DNA from: Trichoplax sp. H2
Taxonomy: Eukaryota > Placozoa > Uniplacotomia > Trichoplacea
NCBI GenBank assembly: GCA_003344405.1
Contig: NOWV01000079.1
Coordinates: 1-64,000, forward strand
DNA: 64,000 bases
Reading direction: 5' to 3'
Shown piece after piece: positions 26,620-40,988 of this stretch. Position 1 is the first letter of the stretch. Each line of letters starts with the position of its first letter. The notes under the pieces are model-generated. The model worked only from the letters and a program-made list of their open reading frames with translations, had not been told where the DNA came from and searched no databases. The translations under genes and the position numbers were made by a program.

Positions 26620-29600
26620 TCACAAACCATAATACTCATCTTGGCTACTTGCCATCAAGTTAATTGACTGAATAAGGCAATTGTTATATTGACTTTGTTG
26701 GCAGCAAATTAATAGACACTGCTGTGGATTGAAGCAGACTTTCCAAGGTTGATAGTACGGAATATGGATCACATTTAATAATTTCATTGCAAAGCGATCG
26801 TAGAAGTAAATGATGCTTTTCCATCGATCTAATGCAATGAAATAATCACTTGACCACAAACTGTCTATATCTTGTAAATATGGCCTGAAAGGAAGTCTTT
26901 GCATATTCTTCTCGTAACCTTTCATCAGAACTCTTAGACGATGATCAAGTAACTAGAATTAATGAAAATTTAATAACCAATAAATATTCAACTTTAGAAC
27001 AATTTATTGGGTATTTACCAAACTTATTACTCTTATATCCTTAGTATGAAACCTTGCCACTTACTACAGTTTGCTTTCCTCGCACAATTAAAAATAATTC
27101 CTTGGCATCTATGGAAGCATACATCGCCTTAAGATAAAAATATCACGTGATGGTTATATTCTGACTTTATGCTGAACTTATAACTTCCTTAAGCCACTAC
27201 TTTGAATCAAGTAGTAATTCTTACTAATATGTGAGCATTTGCTTCACCCCAAGTTTCAATAGCATCATCCCAGCGACTGCAATCCAATGACTTTGCAATA
27301 AACGTTAATTCACTGCTTGGATGAATGGGAACTGTCATTTTGCAAACTATTCTTTCCATACTACTATCCAAGGTATGGCTATAAGGTGATTTGATCGAAG
27401 TGCAGTCTTGGCCCAATGTAAACCACTAATAATACGTAAAGTGTAAAGATATTTTATGACTAGGGTCGCTTTGAAAGATTTCGATATTGAACATTTTAAT
27501 TATCGAATACACGAAAAATTCTTTAAATTCTATACAGATAAAGCAAATAACAGATATCTCATCGAGATTTTTAATTTATATTAGTTTAATTAACTCACTT
27601 GAATTTTATATTGTCTAACACCTTCCTCCATATATTGTCTAGTAATTAAATTATCCCCGTCACAGTATATAATGTCAATTTTGCCGCTTAATGTATTTTC
27701 ACCATAGAAAATCTCTTGCTCATTTCCAAAATCGCCCACTCGAATAATGATTAACTGTTCAACTTTATACTATCACAGAGAAAAATTGCAAGAGTTGATG
27801 AGTTATTGTTGATTTAATTAAGAATCAATGCAATTCCCTCATTTAATTACTGTCTTGAAAATATCGGTAAAGGATATAACTCAATAGCGTTGATCGAATT
27901 CCATCAAATTTGTTTTACATTTAGCTACTTTTAAAGATATACTATCATGAAGTAAATTGGCATCTTTGCACTCATTTCCTACACAAAAATGTATCGAAAG
28001 CTCTATATCGAACGATCAGGCTACATAACACGTCGCTTGATTCCTACCAGTTACCGTACACATAACAGTAGCAAAATAGAACAACTAGGTATATTTTTAA
28101 TATAGCATTTAACCTACATTGTAAAATGGCTAAAGATTTAGCGTATCGTTATCCTACAGTTTGCTAAAACTGTGTAACTTCAATTCAATACTTTAAATGA
28201 ACAGAACACTAGATATCTTTTCGATTAATATTTCTACATTGCAACTTACCAAAACGCGTAAAACAAGGATTACAGTATTTTCCTCTTCTCGGTATCTCGA
28301 AAAAAGGACTTCAATTTTATCCAAATCACAGTTTAAAGATTTTAGGTATACCTTGGTTGACTTAAAGTAAATGAATTCTCTATCCAAATACTTATGATTA
28401 GCCAAGCGAGAAGGTAGATCAAATAAGATTGTTAATGATAAACAGGATAATTAGATAGGAATTATAACCGATCATGATTTCTCAAGATGCTAACAATTTT
28501 TTCGGACTAAGTAAAAATCAAGTGCTTCTAACTTTATCCAAATAGACCCAAATTGAAAATACCTGGATTTCGATATAATATAGACGGCCAAACGGTTCAT
28601 AGAATAAGATTCTACTCGAATATCCTACTAGAATAGTCTGTTCATATTCACCAAAAATAAAACATAGCTGGGATGCAATTTTCTGATCCATCATATATTC
28701 CAAAGACTGCTGAAGGTTCATTCCTTCCCAAATCTAACCACAAGGTGGATGACATATCGTTACTTTCAATAACAATTTTGACGTGCAGTAATGAATAATG
28801 AGTCTCTTAAATCTAGTCCATCATAAGGTTCGACTAAATTTACCATAACTCACTTTTAATAAAAAGTAGGATTTCTCTTCATTGTGAAAGAATAGTGATG
28901 CTACTGGTTTTTCAGAACAGAAAGTGCAACTACAATCAATAACTTTAAGGTTATCTTCTGTATACGAACTTTCTGATTGCGGTCCGTTAGTAACATTCTG
29001 CCACTGCATATCATTACCTAAGATATCAAGCACGCCAGAGAATCAAAATAAAATCAATGGTACCATCACAAAAGTTAATATCTCGCAGCATAAAAAATTT
29101 AACGACTACTAACTCAGACCGATTCCAATTGCACTTTGGCGATACGATTCAGATGAGGTAAAATATAATAAGTGACTTGGAGATGTAAACACCAGACCCA
29201 TAAAATATTCTACAGTTTCGGCCATTAAATAAGGTACGATTCTTCTAGAATCAACTTTATATATCTAAAATTGAAATAAATTGTCTAAGTTTAAGAAAAT
29301 AGCTAATATTATAGCCACTACTACCAACCACAACTTTTCCTGCCAATGTTGATGGATCCTGACCCTCTGATGACATTCCAATGGCAATCCTTTCGTGATC
29401 GTCCGATATTGCAATATCTTGCAGTCTTTCCGAAAATCGTTGATGAAGTAATTCTTTGTTAGTTTCATTAACAAACCGAAGTATTAGTTTACCATGATTA
29501 TTTATTACAGAATCATGAAGATTAAATACTTCATAAGCTAAAACGAAAATGGAAGGATTTTGATTGATATATTTTATGCAAGTTAAACAATAATCACAAC

Positions 29601-32600
29601 TAAGTTGTTGATTCGATTCGTCTCGGCTGCAGTCTGCCTTTACACTCATATACGGATAGACTTTGAGCTCTTTCTGAGATTCTACATGATTCAAGTTCCA
29701 AATCTGAAAATGAATTGCTCCACATCAGGGATCAAGTAATCAATATAAATTTTAAGAATAAAGTAATTAGACCCAAAATAACCCCACTTTGATTTGACAT
29801 TTTTCTATTTGATCCAATTTTATGAAACGCATAAACTTGCTATATTCGTAGCTACAAGACCAAACTAAAAGCTCTGAGGAATTAGTTGCGAATTCGCATC
29901 TCCTAATCACTTGCTGACAGCGTATAGATTGGTTCGTATTTGCGACATTATTACCATTGATTCTCCAAATCTTGACGTAATAAAATTATCAGTTAGAATT
30001 TACCAAAGGAGTGTTACTACCACCAACATTTTTTAATTAATGATACTGTCAAAGTAAAATCTTTTTACTTCCATTACTTTAACGCCAATATCATTAAAAT
30101 TTCACAGCTATTACTTCATGAGAAATAGGGAAATTGATGAAACTCTGAACATAGAAAAAGGTTCTATTCGCGATATCGCGTACCGTTTCATTTAATGAAA
30201 ATTAATTTTAATTGTTCTAAACTTAATCAGGGAAAATTGGGTGAACTTTAGGCTACTGGAAAGCTCAGTGCAACACTAGAAATTGAGGTAGATTCTATTC
30301 TCACATTTCCTGGTCATGCGATGCAAATTTCACTTCGCATGCCGAAATTACGAATTACAAAAACTAAGCATAGGTATATCTAGTAATGTCAACAATACTT
30401 GGACGAACGACTTACCACAATTTCCTTATCCTTGCAAGCTACCAGTAATGGATTAGAATCCAATTCTGGACAAAATTCCAACGTATGACATATTATGGAA
30501 TCTACTGTTCTTGAAATTTGTGAAGAATTGATAGCAAATTTAACTGGACACTGTGAATCAAGATTCAAAACTTTCCATTCCTAATTATAAAATACGTAAA
30601 GTAAAAAATAGCATATAAGTTCAGTATAGCAAAGACAACCTTTTCACTTTTTATAAAAGAAATTGGATCACAACATTTACGTCTAGGTTGTATTTGTAAA
30701 AGTATTTATGTGAATTGAATGTAAACTCTCTTAAAATTATCTTACAGTTTTGCTGCAAGACCATATTATTTAAACGAAGTGTAAATCATGTAAAATAAAA
30801 CTGGTACTAAAGTGACTACTTAATTTACCAAGATATCGTGACTGCGATATATTCCGTATGCAACAAGTTGTCCATCAGGCGATATTCTAACTTCAGAAAT
30901 TAGTCGATTTCCTAGATCGAGCCTGAACACTTCCTTAAACTGTTGATCTTTGCTGTCATTAATATACGCTTTCACCTATACGTATCGGTATATAATAATA
31001 AGGAGGAGACACCATCTTAGTAATGTTAAAATATATAAAGATTACATTTAAACAATCGCTATATAAGGTATTGCAGACGTTAATCAGCCATCAGTATTTC
31101 ATAATATAATAAAGTTGTAGTATAAAATTGACGAAAAATTCACTGTTTAAAGAATAAAATTTCATGTAATCTTACGATAATGTTGCAATTCTCGAACTGT
31201 TGACTGATTCCAACGATTCTAAAATTATTTCTACGGGATTTACAGCATCTAGGTAATACATCGGATTCGTATAACCCGAAATGCTTTGACGTTTTAAAGG
31301 AACTCTCTTCAATATTTTCGCTAGTATAGCTAAGAAAATGTCCAAATATTTTAACCGCATTTAATCATAATAATGAGCAATAGCATCAAAATTTCTTTAC
31401 GATCAGAATATATAAACTTACGCTATAATAGAGTAATACGCTCCCTTATTGATTTTTATATTAGTACGAGCCAATTCAGTTGCTCTATTAGCTATCCAAC
31501 TTCCTTTTCGAGAGCAATTCAATAAAAACTGTACTGCATCTAACGATGCCCAATCAAGGATACCATCATAACGACGGAATAAATAAAGTAATTCTTGAAA
31601 ATTTGTTGTGCTCTACAAAAATATCAGAAGTCAATTTAAAGTAACGTCCTGTTTGTAAGATTAATATTCCAGTAGAGTTCCTGTATATTTGCAAATTTTG
31701 TTTTAAACTAAATTTTGATTTACTGATTTTGGTTAGTGAAAACTGGCGTTAATTTACTGCATCTAGCTATCCTAATCTTACCTGGCGTTTTCTTACTAAA
31801 TAGTGAATGTATTCTTGCAAACTAAAATCTAGATAATGCAGTGATTTGACTTCATTTACATGAGCTGCTATCCAGTTAAAATCTCGAAATAGAGTATCCA
31901 GTAATTCGTCAGCTTCGGCATGAATCGCGTGATATACGAGATACTGGTGGTAATAATTATCATTTTGAATGAGATGCCAATTCCCTTCACATTGCCATTT
32001 ATATCCTCCTATTAGTTTCCTGTTGAGCTCACGGCTATAGTACTCAGAGACCTCACTACTATCTTCTGGCTTTTGCAAATAATCAATCACTAAATCATGT
32101 AGGTAAATTGTTCTAGAAAGAATATAATAAAAATAGCAGCTTTTTTATTAATTTAGAGTAAAGCTTGTACTGCTCAAATTTCTGTAGAAGCATCCAACTG
32201 GTACGAACACCAAAGTAGTATTTGAGATGGTGCCTCAAATAAGGTTAAAGTGCTATTGTTGTTAGTTATCGATTCGAACGAAACTGACATAGTTAACTAG
32301 TTCAATAAATGAAAAATTTGCTGATACTTACGCCTTTAATTTCAAATATTTTACCAATCTGCGCTGATGAAAATACTGTAGTAAATGAATAGCTTCATCC
32401 TGACTGCATTTCCATATAGCGGCAACTGAAGAAATTGTAATTTGCACTGGTCGAAATACACCCAGACATCGGAATCGCTGCCTTTGGTTATCATCTAATT
32501 GCTGGATAGATAAATTGATGATTTCCTTTGCTCCATAAGTATTATTATATATATTGTCAATGCCATGCGTTTCCGATATAAGATTATCACAAATTTCGGA

Positions 32601-35516
32601 ATTTTGCCGTAGCAATGCTCCCATTAAGTCTAGTATGAAAGGATTTTTTTCACTTTTGTCTACTACTGCAAATAGCAAATTTTCCAGTTTTATTTCTAAA
32701 TCTTGAAAGCTACCATGCTTAGATAGTAAATCTATTGCTTCATGATCAGTCAATATTGCCTTTCATAATAAAATTAGGTTGTAGAAAACCAGAAAATTAA
32801 TAAGAATTCACGTTTTTAAATAGTAAAATATTGATGACAATCTAGCAGTTGTAATAATCCAGTCTTTGAAGAAGGAGCTACAGTAAATATCCTTTTCAAT
32901 AGCTACAAACATATTTGTTACTTAATTACTCAATATTATCCGCTTTTGAGTTTTAATAAACAACATTTGTCAAGCAAGCTTAAAAAAGATACTAGTAGCT
33001 GATTATATTTATGTTCTACAAATGACTATTAATCGTTGATTAATTGTACAGGTTTAGATTTTTACCAACCGGCGCTTCTATTCTTATAACGGTCAGATTA
33101 TTTTCGGAAATGTTAAATCTGGAAGTTGTGACTGATTGATTAGCAAATGTCAGATATTGATAATAAGATTCATCCCAGAGATCGTCAAAGACGAACAAGG
33201 CATTAGACCTTTCCATTTCATCTAATCATACATATTCAATTATTAGGAAGAAAGTGCTTTATTAGCTATTAATATCCACTATATCTAATTAATAGAAGAT
33301 AAAATTTCTAAAGTAAAATTATTGCTACCTTTAAAATAGTTTTCCATGAAAGTATTTAGGTGATATAAAGTATTTGGTAATTGATCACTAGCTATGCCAA
33401 GGTCTAGACATAGGCTTTTCAACTTAACAAGCAGCTCATTTTCATTGATATTTCCTGTTGAGCATGTGGAATCATTCAAGGTATCAGGTAATAATTGTAA
33501 AAATTCGTCTTAGCCGAGGAAAAAATTAATTGCAAACAAATGTATGAAATTATAACAGGCTTCATCTGAATGTGATTAAAGAAGCTTTTAGATAGATGAA
33601 AATTACGTATAGAATTTCTGGACTTATAGAACCCAAAGTTACACCAATTAAAAAATAATTATGATTTTACGAATCCATTTGCACCTTCTATCTTATCAGG
33701 ATTCTATTACATAGTGTCAGAATAATCCAAAGAAATCGCAGTATTGTAAATTTTACGGTATAAATCATAATTTGATAAAAGATGTAAAATATGACATCAT
33801 AATCGATAGTTCCAATGTTCACTATCTGAAAATAAGTACAATTTAATTTCAAGTGATTAATAAATTTACCTAGTTTCAACCAATAAATTCCACCTTGGCT
33901 AAAGCAGACGTCATCTTCTACAGCTTGTCGAATTGCTTGATTTACTAAGGTACTCTTACCGCTGCCAGATCTACCATGGACTATTAAATGACCGCCTTGC
34001 TGATGGATTTTCTGCAGTATGTTGCAAATATCGCAAGTAGTATCCACACGCAGGATGTATTGATCATTGGATATTGGTGGAAGGCTCCGTAAGATATAAC
34101 CTGTTAACAGTCAATAGAGAATCTTAATTTAAAGGTTATGTGAGTAATTTTTTGTAAAAGCTGTTTGAATGGGTGATATAAAGTTGTAGTTTTCAACGGA
34201 TCAAGACGCTCATAAAATTTGAAGTAATTGATGAATAAATAAAACAAAAATAAAATTTTGTATCTATTTTCATATCGGCTAATAGTATTGTATTATAGAT
34301 TTACTAACCCAAAAAACTGGAATGATTTCTCCTCCTATAGCCTAAAAGAAAATATAGATAAAGATAAGTATGAGCAAGTTAATAATTAAATTTACTTAGT
34401 TTTATTTCCTTTAAAACTAAGTAAACTAGGAAAACTGGATCGATATTAATCAATATTTTCTACATTATGCGTAGTTGAAGAATATTTAGGGGATGGATTA
34501 ATAAATTGAGAACTAATAGCAGTTTGTTGATTGCCGTAATAGCAGTCAAAATTTGTATGCGGTGTTATTTTGATTCTTGGCGAATGATTTAGTCCATTTA
34601 TAAGGAATCTTCAGTTTTGTATTGTCTAGCATAAGGTGTTAAAATAACAGCTAACTATTTTTCTCAATTCTATGAATGGTTGCAAATGCAAGACAGAAAA
34701 TTTTTCACATAGATAGTTAAGCGCTTACGCTCAATACTTTAGAGTATTAAATTAATAGACTAAGAGGTAGCTGTACTTAAAATCATTACGATAAACAATA
34801 TTAAGAAAGTGTCTTTTAATGACAGACGAACTTATCCGAACTTATCCGAACTTTGGAAGTTCTTCAGTAAATGGTTTTATGATAAACTGATCGAACTTGT
34901 GGGAAACGATATGTAGTCATTTTCTTTATCACAATATAAATATACTTAAATTTTCATGTTTAATACAATTTACCCTTTTTACTTATTGCTAACCAATTAA
35001 ATGGACAATGTCATATCTGTCAATTGCAAGAAGCTTTTCAATAATCATATCGATTGCAATTTCACCACCATTTTTATTATACCAAGCAATAAGACAGGAT
35101 ATCACTTGATCATTGCTGAAACCTTGATCTGATATTTTAATTTCGCTTAGTTGACTTAGTTCTGAAAGCAATCTTGACCAATCTGAACCTATCTTATTAG
35201 CTATAATATGGAATGTACTTCGATCTAAAAATGTGAAATATTATAGGACGGTAAATATTCGAAAGATTATATCACTGATTATTAGCCATACGATTATTTT
35301 AGCTCCCTAGCTGCATCATATAATGAATAATTATCAAAGAATAACTTATAAATTCTAACTAATTTAGTAAATAAGTATAGAATAAATTATAGCTTCTCCA
35401 TCTATTAAATCCTAACTTTTTCTCTTTTAAGATAATAACCACAAACATGTTATAACTAACTATGAGATTGGCTTACCCTGCAATAAATTGTTCTTCCTGT
35501 CTTGCTCCTCAAACAT
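26620..35516 (-). CDS. APAF-1-like protein: death domain, NB-ARC, WD40
   Basis: Start chosen at ATG 35516. Exons (minus): 35516-35477, 35224-34994, 34341-34309, 34100-33870, 33454-33329, 33221-33066, 32877-~32822, 32759-32332, 32112-31782, 31612-31422, 31320-31176, 30975-30829, 30580-30416, 29970-29788, 29703-29329, 29264-~29120, 29017-28854, 28733-28563, 28390-28250, 27769-27599, 27425-27225, 27127-27065, 26952-26620 (stop). About 1,400 residues. An N-terminal death domain (residues ~15-90) replaces the CARD of vertebrate APAF-1. NB-ARC follows with P-loop HGRSGSGKST, Walker B LFVFDDLWDE, a TTSR sensor and NPFILDLMGALL (GLPL region). The winged helix ends in YLHDLVIDYL (MHD position). The C-terminal half is degenerate WD40 blades with exon starts such as IWRING, IWNLNH, IYKVDS and IWEGMN. 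Such proteins form oligomeric platforms in the cytosol for death or immune signalling. Most introns join in phase; the exon 7/8 junction is unresolved because the frame reaches TAA before a good donor. Confidence 0.9.
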
Positions 35517-38500
35517 ATTGTCGTAATTCTCCAATTTGTTAATGTCTTTACAATTTGATGCATAAAGTATTATTAACCTCTTTATTAATAATTTAGTTAC
35601 CTTTAACCTAGTTCGTATTTTTAAATTTCAAATACATTATAATTGGTTGTTCTATCTTATAAATTATTTTGGTATAATATAAGCTTTGCAATTTTACGAA
35701 TGGCAACGAAATGGCCGGTCATGATTTACGTATGCCAGCAATAAGACTGGTACAGCACTCAATGTCTAAAATTTAGTATTTAGGGTGTTTGATTAGCAAT
35801 ATTCATAATAATGTGATTTCGTTGAAACTGATCACAGTGAGCAAAAGCAAAATGGATTAGCATTATATAATTACCTTTTCATTACTAGTTCGCCATATAT
35901 AAATACACTAATATTTATATTCTAGAGCATAAAAGTAATGCTCATTTTCATTAAATGTTTCGTAAGTCCAAACTCTAAAGTACTTTTACAATCCCAATAG
36001 CTTTGTACCACTTGATAGTTTCCAATTTTAACGTTTAACAATCAGAATGTTTTTATTTACTCTTTACTTATTTTAACATATTGATTGTAATGATCTTGCT
36101 ATGCAAATTTGATCATGAAACACAGGAAAGCAAATCCAGGCATGGCAAATAAAATTTGAAGTTTTTTTTCAATCTTTAGAGTCGAATTAGCATACTCCAT
36201 AAAATCATGATAATGGTGAACTTTGTATGTGCCTACTACGAATGTAGATATTATAAAGTGATGAAGGATAAATGACTACTAGATTTCCTTTTAACTCAAA
36301 GTATAATTTGCTCTACTAGTAAAGTTTCTAACGGTCGTGTTTAACAGCAAAATCGTATTAATTGCCACTGTTTTAGCAATCTAAGTTTCTCAACACTTTT
36401 TTTATGAATTAAAAGCAAATTACGAGTATCGAATAAGTTTTAAACTCATCTCTTATATATAATATTAAGAATGCCTTAGCAAATTTAAGTAAAGTTTCAA
36501 TCAATGCGTTCTACAATCTCCAACTTTTACATTTACCTCTATCACAATTCTGTTCGACAAGAATAGTACAAGCTTGATATTGGCCCAAATCCTATATCTA
36601 TCCAAGCTATAACTGCCTTTTTGAGACTGCTCAGCCCGCATATTATACCAGTTAGATGTACAGACATTAAATTATGGAAGGCCAAATTCAAAGTCGCAAC
36701 CTGATAAGTCATAAATATGTACAGAAGTTTCATGTTTGCTTTACATCAATAGCAAAAGCATGCTATTAACAATAGTTATCCGAACAATGATTGCGGTAGT
36801 AAAATTCTAATGAATTATAGTATTAGAAAGTGGTTAATGAATTCAGAAGTACATTTTAGCATACGCTTATTACATGAGATTGTATGATTTGAAATTGTAT
36901 AGCATGCATCACGAACTTCCAGGTTAGCTAAGCTAACTAAGGAATAAAGTAATGCATTAGTGTTCTATATTGGACACGATATTGCAAAAGTGACTGATTT
37001 TTTAAGATGTAATCCTTTGAACTCTGATATGGAATATTCTATCAAATCAAATTATTCATGCACTCCTATGGTTGGAAAATGTAGTTGGCTGATACAGCTG
37101 CGTTCCGTTTTCTAGTCATGTTTATTTATATTGGTATAGAATCTAGACCTAAGCTCTTATACAAAATCCATTTCTAGCAGCACGAAAGCTACTACGTTGG
37201 CGATTAGAAATCCAATGCACTCAATTCATTATAGTGATGCTATAAAGCAAACTATTTAATAATTATTTACCTGAGAAATTGATCAGTTAATGTTAGGAGA
37301 TTGCTGAGATGATTTGCCAGTCTCAGATATGTTACACTTTCATAAGTTATACCATGAACAGGATTCGACATTTAGTATTTCTTACCATTAAACCAACAAG
37401 AATTCAATTTATTTAAATAGTAAATTTATATTCTTGCTAAAGTTTGCCATTGAAGATGTTTCGCTTTGAATAACTAAAAATTTCGGGTAATTCTACAGTT
37501 TTTAAAGCTATTAATGAAATGAGATACTTTACAATCTTGCAGGTCTCGATGCATCCTTTGCACGGTATGAGCTCGCATACAGACTACAGTGCAGTATAGA
37601 CTTTGCATTAGAGCAGAGGATGGAATATCATTATCATGCGCAGTGATGAAGTGATATATTAACAGAAATATGTCAACACTCACAAAGTCTTTGGATTGTA
37701 AACTTGCAAACGGATATTGTATACACAGATCATTGCCTTACTGGCATTGTTCTGTACCATGATTGTAAGATATTGAGAAAACATTACATCTACACCTTCA
37801 ATTAGATCAAAATAAACATTTGTACCCGTATGTCTATAAATAGATACGTTGTATAATTTTATCCTAAACGTACATTTAAGGAGTAAACAACCTTACCATA
37901 TTATATGGTTTAACCAGACACTATCAATCTAATCTTAATTCCCTATAAATAGTAATATGCTATCGACAATTTTGTAGTTTTATTCTCCAGTCGCTTGCCT
38001 TTCTATAGTTAATTCTTTTAGTATTGGAATTACTAATATACTCATAGGTTATGAATAATTCTAAGTTAATCTAAATTAAAAGACTAAATTCTAATATTAC
38101 TGATGATGCTGCTTAGGTTGAGGATATAATATCCAGTAAAGTAATTTCATTTTTAATTTATGAAACCTTTGTATTGAGATATTTACAAATAGTGAAAAAC
38201 GATGAAGCAAGAGTTGGTAAATTATTCAAGTCTAGGCTCGAATTTTAATTGTTAAGCTACTAACGCTGCTTCTTCCAATTTAAACTACTGCAGCACTGCC
38301 TGTTTTGCTTAGGCGAGTTCTATATGATCATTGGGAAGAGCATGGTATGAATTAGCATGGTCTAAATGTTAACATTTTATTGGCAGGATAACGTAATGCC
38401 TGATATTTAGAGCACGAAAGGCATGATAGATGATTCCTGAATCATTTCATGACTTTGTACTGAACCAGTGAAAGAATAGGATCATTTACAAAATATGATT

Positions 38501-40234
38501 AAAGCATAAAGTGAATTTCTCCATTTCAGTAGACAAGTACTACTTATTTTTTAGTTAACTCAATAAAGTGAATTGCATTTTGGAAATTCAATTAAAAGCA
38601 ATATTATCATCGTTGTGTTTTATCTGTATTCTCAAGTCGGAGTAGGAATATGAATTGAATCCAATTTAAAGTTATCGCTACTAGAAATTCTAAGGTAAAA
38701 ATTTATCGGATAGTTCTAGGCCCCATCTATATTCCCCTATGAATCGGTGGATTATAGCCATTACGATAAGTGCTGATTTCAATAGTTTTTCAACCATCCA
38801 GAAGAATTGCGTAGTGACAGACTTGATATGTTGGCAATGGATTCTCTCTATATCAAAGTAAGAAATGATATCGACAATTTGTGTACCTAAAGTGCTGTGA
38901 TTAAGATCATCCGTTCCCATAGCATTTCATTTTATGTGATAAACAGCACACCTTTCGCTGCATCAAGAATCATTCCTGTGCGCTTAATCTTTGGTCTATA
39001 GACTATTATCCTATTCACACGCATTAACATTTTCTATTTCGAAGGTAAAAATGCTGATATCAACTACGATATAGGGATGATCTACATGCATGTATGCTAT
39101 GAATAAAACATATGAAACGAATCGAAATCAGTTGAATCTGCCAGCTTGGTCCTATTATCCATAGATTACTGTTCGTGAATATTATAGCTATTAATCATTT
39201 ATGCGCATAAATCGTATCCTCCTCATCATGCATTAACATTGATTGTCTATGATTTAGTACGCGTCTCTATCTAAGCATAGCAAGTATATCTATACCCGTA
39301 TACATATGATCAAAAGATGATGGTATTCGAGCGCATTCGTAATGATCTTCTACCCTATCAAGTGATAATTCCATCAGGCCACTATCCTTGAAGTATTCAG
39401 CATGCAACAAATTATTAACGTGCAGCGATATCAAATTCATTCAATTTGCAAATCTAGGAGGGATTGAATGGATATGGTACTCGTCTTTCAGTGCTCTAGA
39501 GGAACAGTAAGATATCTCCATTCCCTTACGAATAGATCAAATCATCGATATTAGTCTTAACCAACTGGATGCTAGGCATAAATAGTGCTGAAATCGATCA
39601 CAAGCTGTATGCTAGGCATCTAAACTTCTGAAATCATGGCGAGCTTTGCAAAACTTGAAGACGATTTATGGATGGGGCCAGACTAATTCAATCACCGCAC
39701 TACTCACTGTTCCATACGGTAGTCCGTATGACAGCATTTTGACAGAGTAACTATAGAACAACTGAAACAGGAGAAAAATCTCTAGTTTTACTATCACCTT
39801 GTTGGCCCCACTGAAGCACACACTGACAGGGCACTGTACTAGAAGAACAAGATTTCAAACAGTGAGATGCGCATGCTCACAACTCGAAATTAGGCTTAAT
39901 TGGAAAAACGATCATGGCTGCCAATTTTTGGAAATCGTCTCATTAGTAAGTCGTAGTTGCAATGATAGCTGGTAAAAATGCCAAAGAAATGTAGCTACTG
40001 CCTCGTTATGGATGAAAAGGAATTCATTAGATAACCATTCAGGCTTACAATAATGTTGCTAGTACAGTAGTTGATTCTTTTCACTTGTAGTGGCGGAATG
40101 CTTGTCAGTTGTGATATGCCAATGGATAGTTTCAAAATAGGCAAACTTTGTAGGGATAATCTTACTATTATTGACTTGGCGCAATGATTAACGAACAACA
40201 TTTTAGTGTAGAGAGTATTTTGAATGGGTAGTAG
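35517..40234. other. Gene-poor stretch upstream of the APAF-1-like gene
   Basis: The first few hundred bases should hold the minus-strand promoter of the APAF-1-like gene. ATG-started minus frames at 36542-36733 and 38690-38920 (about 60-76 codons) have no motif or splice context and are not called. Loose word sharing occurs at 38.95-39.27 kb (CATTAACATT, ATCCTxTTC) without a clean period. No RNA gene was seen. Confidence 0.45.
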
Positions 40235-40516
40235 TATTCAGAGGAAGAGGATGGTGGGTTGTTGTACTGTTATATCGTGGTTATACTGACTTTTATGCTA
40301 TTTCATTTTGTTAGCTCTCAATGGGTGCTTGACCGGCAGGAAATTTTAGCTGGAAGAGAAGAAGACTTATCTTATTTATCTGAAGATGAAATTTTTAAGA
40401 TTCATATGTTTTTCGCTAATTGTAAGTTTATGCAGTTTGCTAAGTGTGCTTTGAAGATGAATTTGATAATAGATCGTGAATACAGTGAGATAGAGAGTAA
40501 TATGGAGAGGGAATAA
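40235..40516 (+). CDS. Possible exon of a short secreted protein
   Basis: The frame is open from 40235 to TAA at 40516, with the first in-frame ATG at about 40295. It starts with a hydrophobic run (YCYIVVILTFMLFHFVSS) followed by a charged, acidic stretch (REEDLSYLSEDEIF), which fits a signal peptide plus a short mature chain. A strong donor (TGTAAGTTT) occurs inside it at about 40421, so it may be an exon that splices on rather than an intact ORF. No downstream partner could be identified with confidence. No family recognised. Confidence 0.25.
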   Translation, partial: YSEEEDGGLLYCYIVVILTFMLFHFVSSQWVLDRQEILAGREEDLSYLSEDEIFKIHMFFANCKFMQFAKCALKMNLIIDREYSEIESNMERE

Positions 40517-40599
40517 GATAGGGTATTACAATACTGTATATCGATAACGGTAACGGCAATCTCTCAACGCGGACAATGTATCCAAAAATTAATTCGATA

Positions 40600-40988
40600 C
40601 AAAATAATTAGCAAAGCAGCATTTACTTTCATCAGGAATAAACCTTAAATGAATGGGTCGATGTTCTAGTACAATTCTATTCGGTTTGCATAGATTCGAT
40701 TTACCGTATTATCCATTCATGGCCAATTGCTAGCAAGATCGATACGTTAACGTTGTATTCATAGTCCTGTACAAATAAAGCTAACTTTAGAGACAAAATA
40801 ATTAGCAAAGCAGTATTTGCTTGGATCAGGAATAAACCTTAAATGAACGAATCGGTATTTTAGCACAATTCTATTCGTCAGCATAGATTCGATTTATCGT
40901 ATGAACCATTCATGGCCAAATGTTAGCAAGATCGATGCGTTAACGTTGCTTTCTTAGTACTGTACAAGCATAGCTAACTTTAGAGATC
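40600..40988. repeat. 194-bp tandem duplication, two copies
   Basis: Copies at about 40600-40794 and 40795-40988 both start AAAATAATTAGCAAAGCAG. They share AGGAATAAACCTTAAATGAA, CATTCATGGCCAA and TTAGCAAGATCGAT/CTAGCAAGATCGAT in order, at an estimated 85% identity by eye. Non-coding on both strands. Confidence 0.85.

Noticed and set aside
28924-29112. Plus-strand frame opposite the WD40 exons
   Set aside because: Shadow of minus-strand exons that fit in phase and carry WD40 features.
31172-31360. Minus frame MRLKYLDIFLAIL in the APAF-1-like gene
   Set aside because: The splice-consistent reading of this exon uses another frame (ENIEESSFKTSKHFG) that joins both neighbours in phase.
36542-38920. 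Short minus-strand ATG frames at 36542-36733, 37474-37683 and 38690-38920
   Set aside because: 60-76 codons with no domain, splice site support or conservation information; chance frames of this size are expected over this length.
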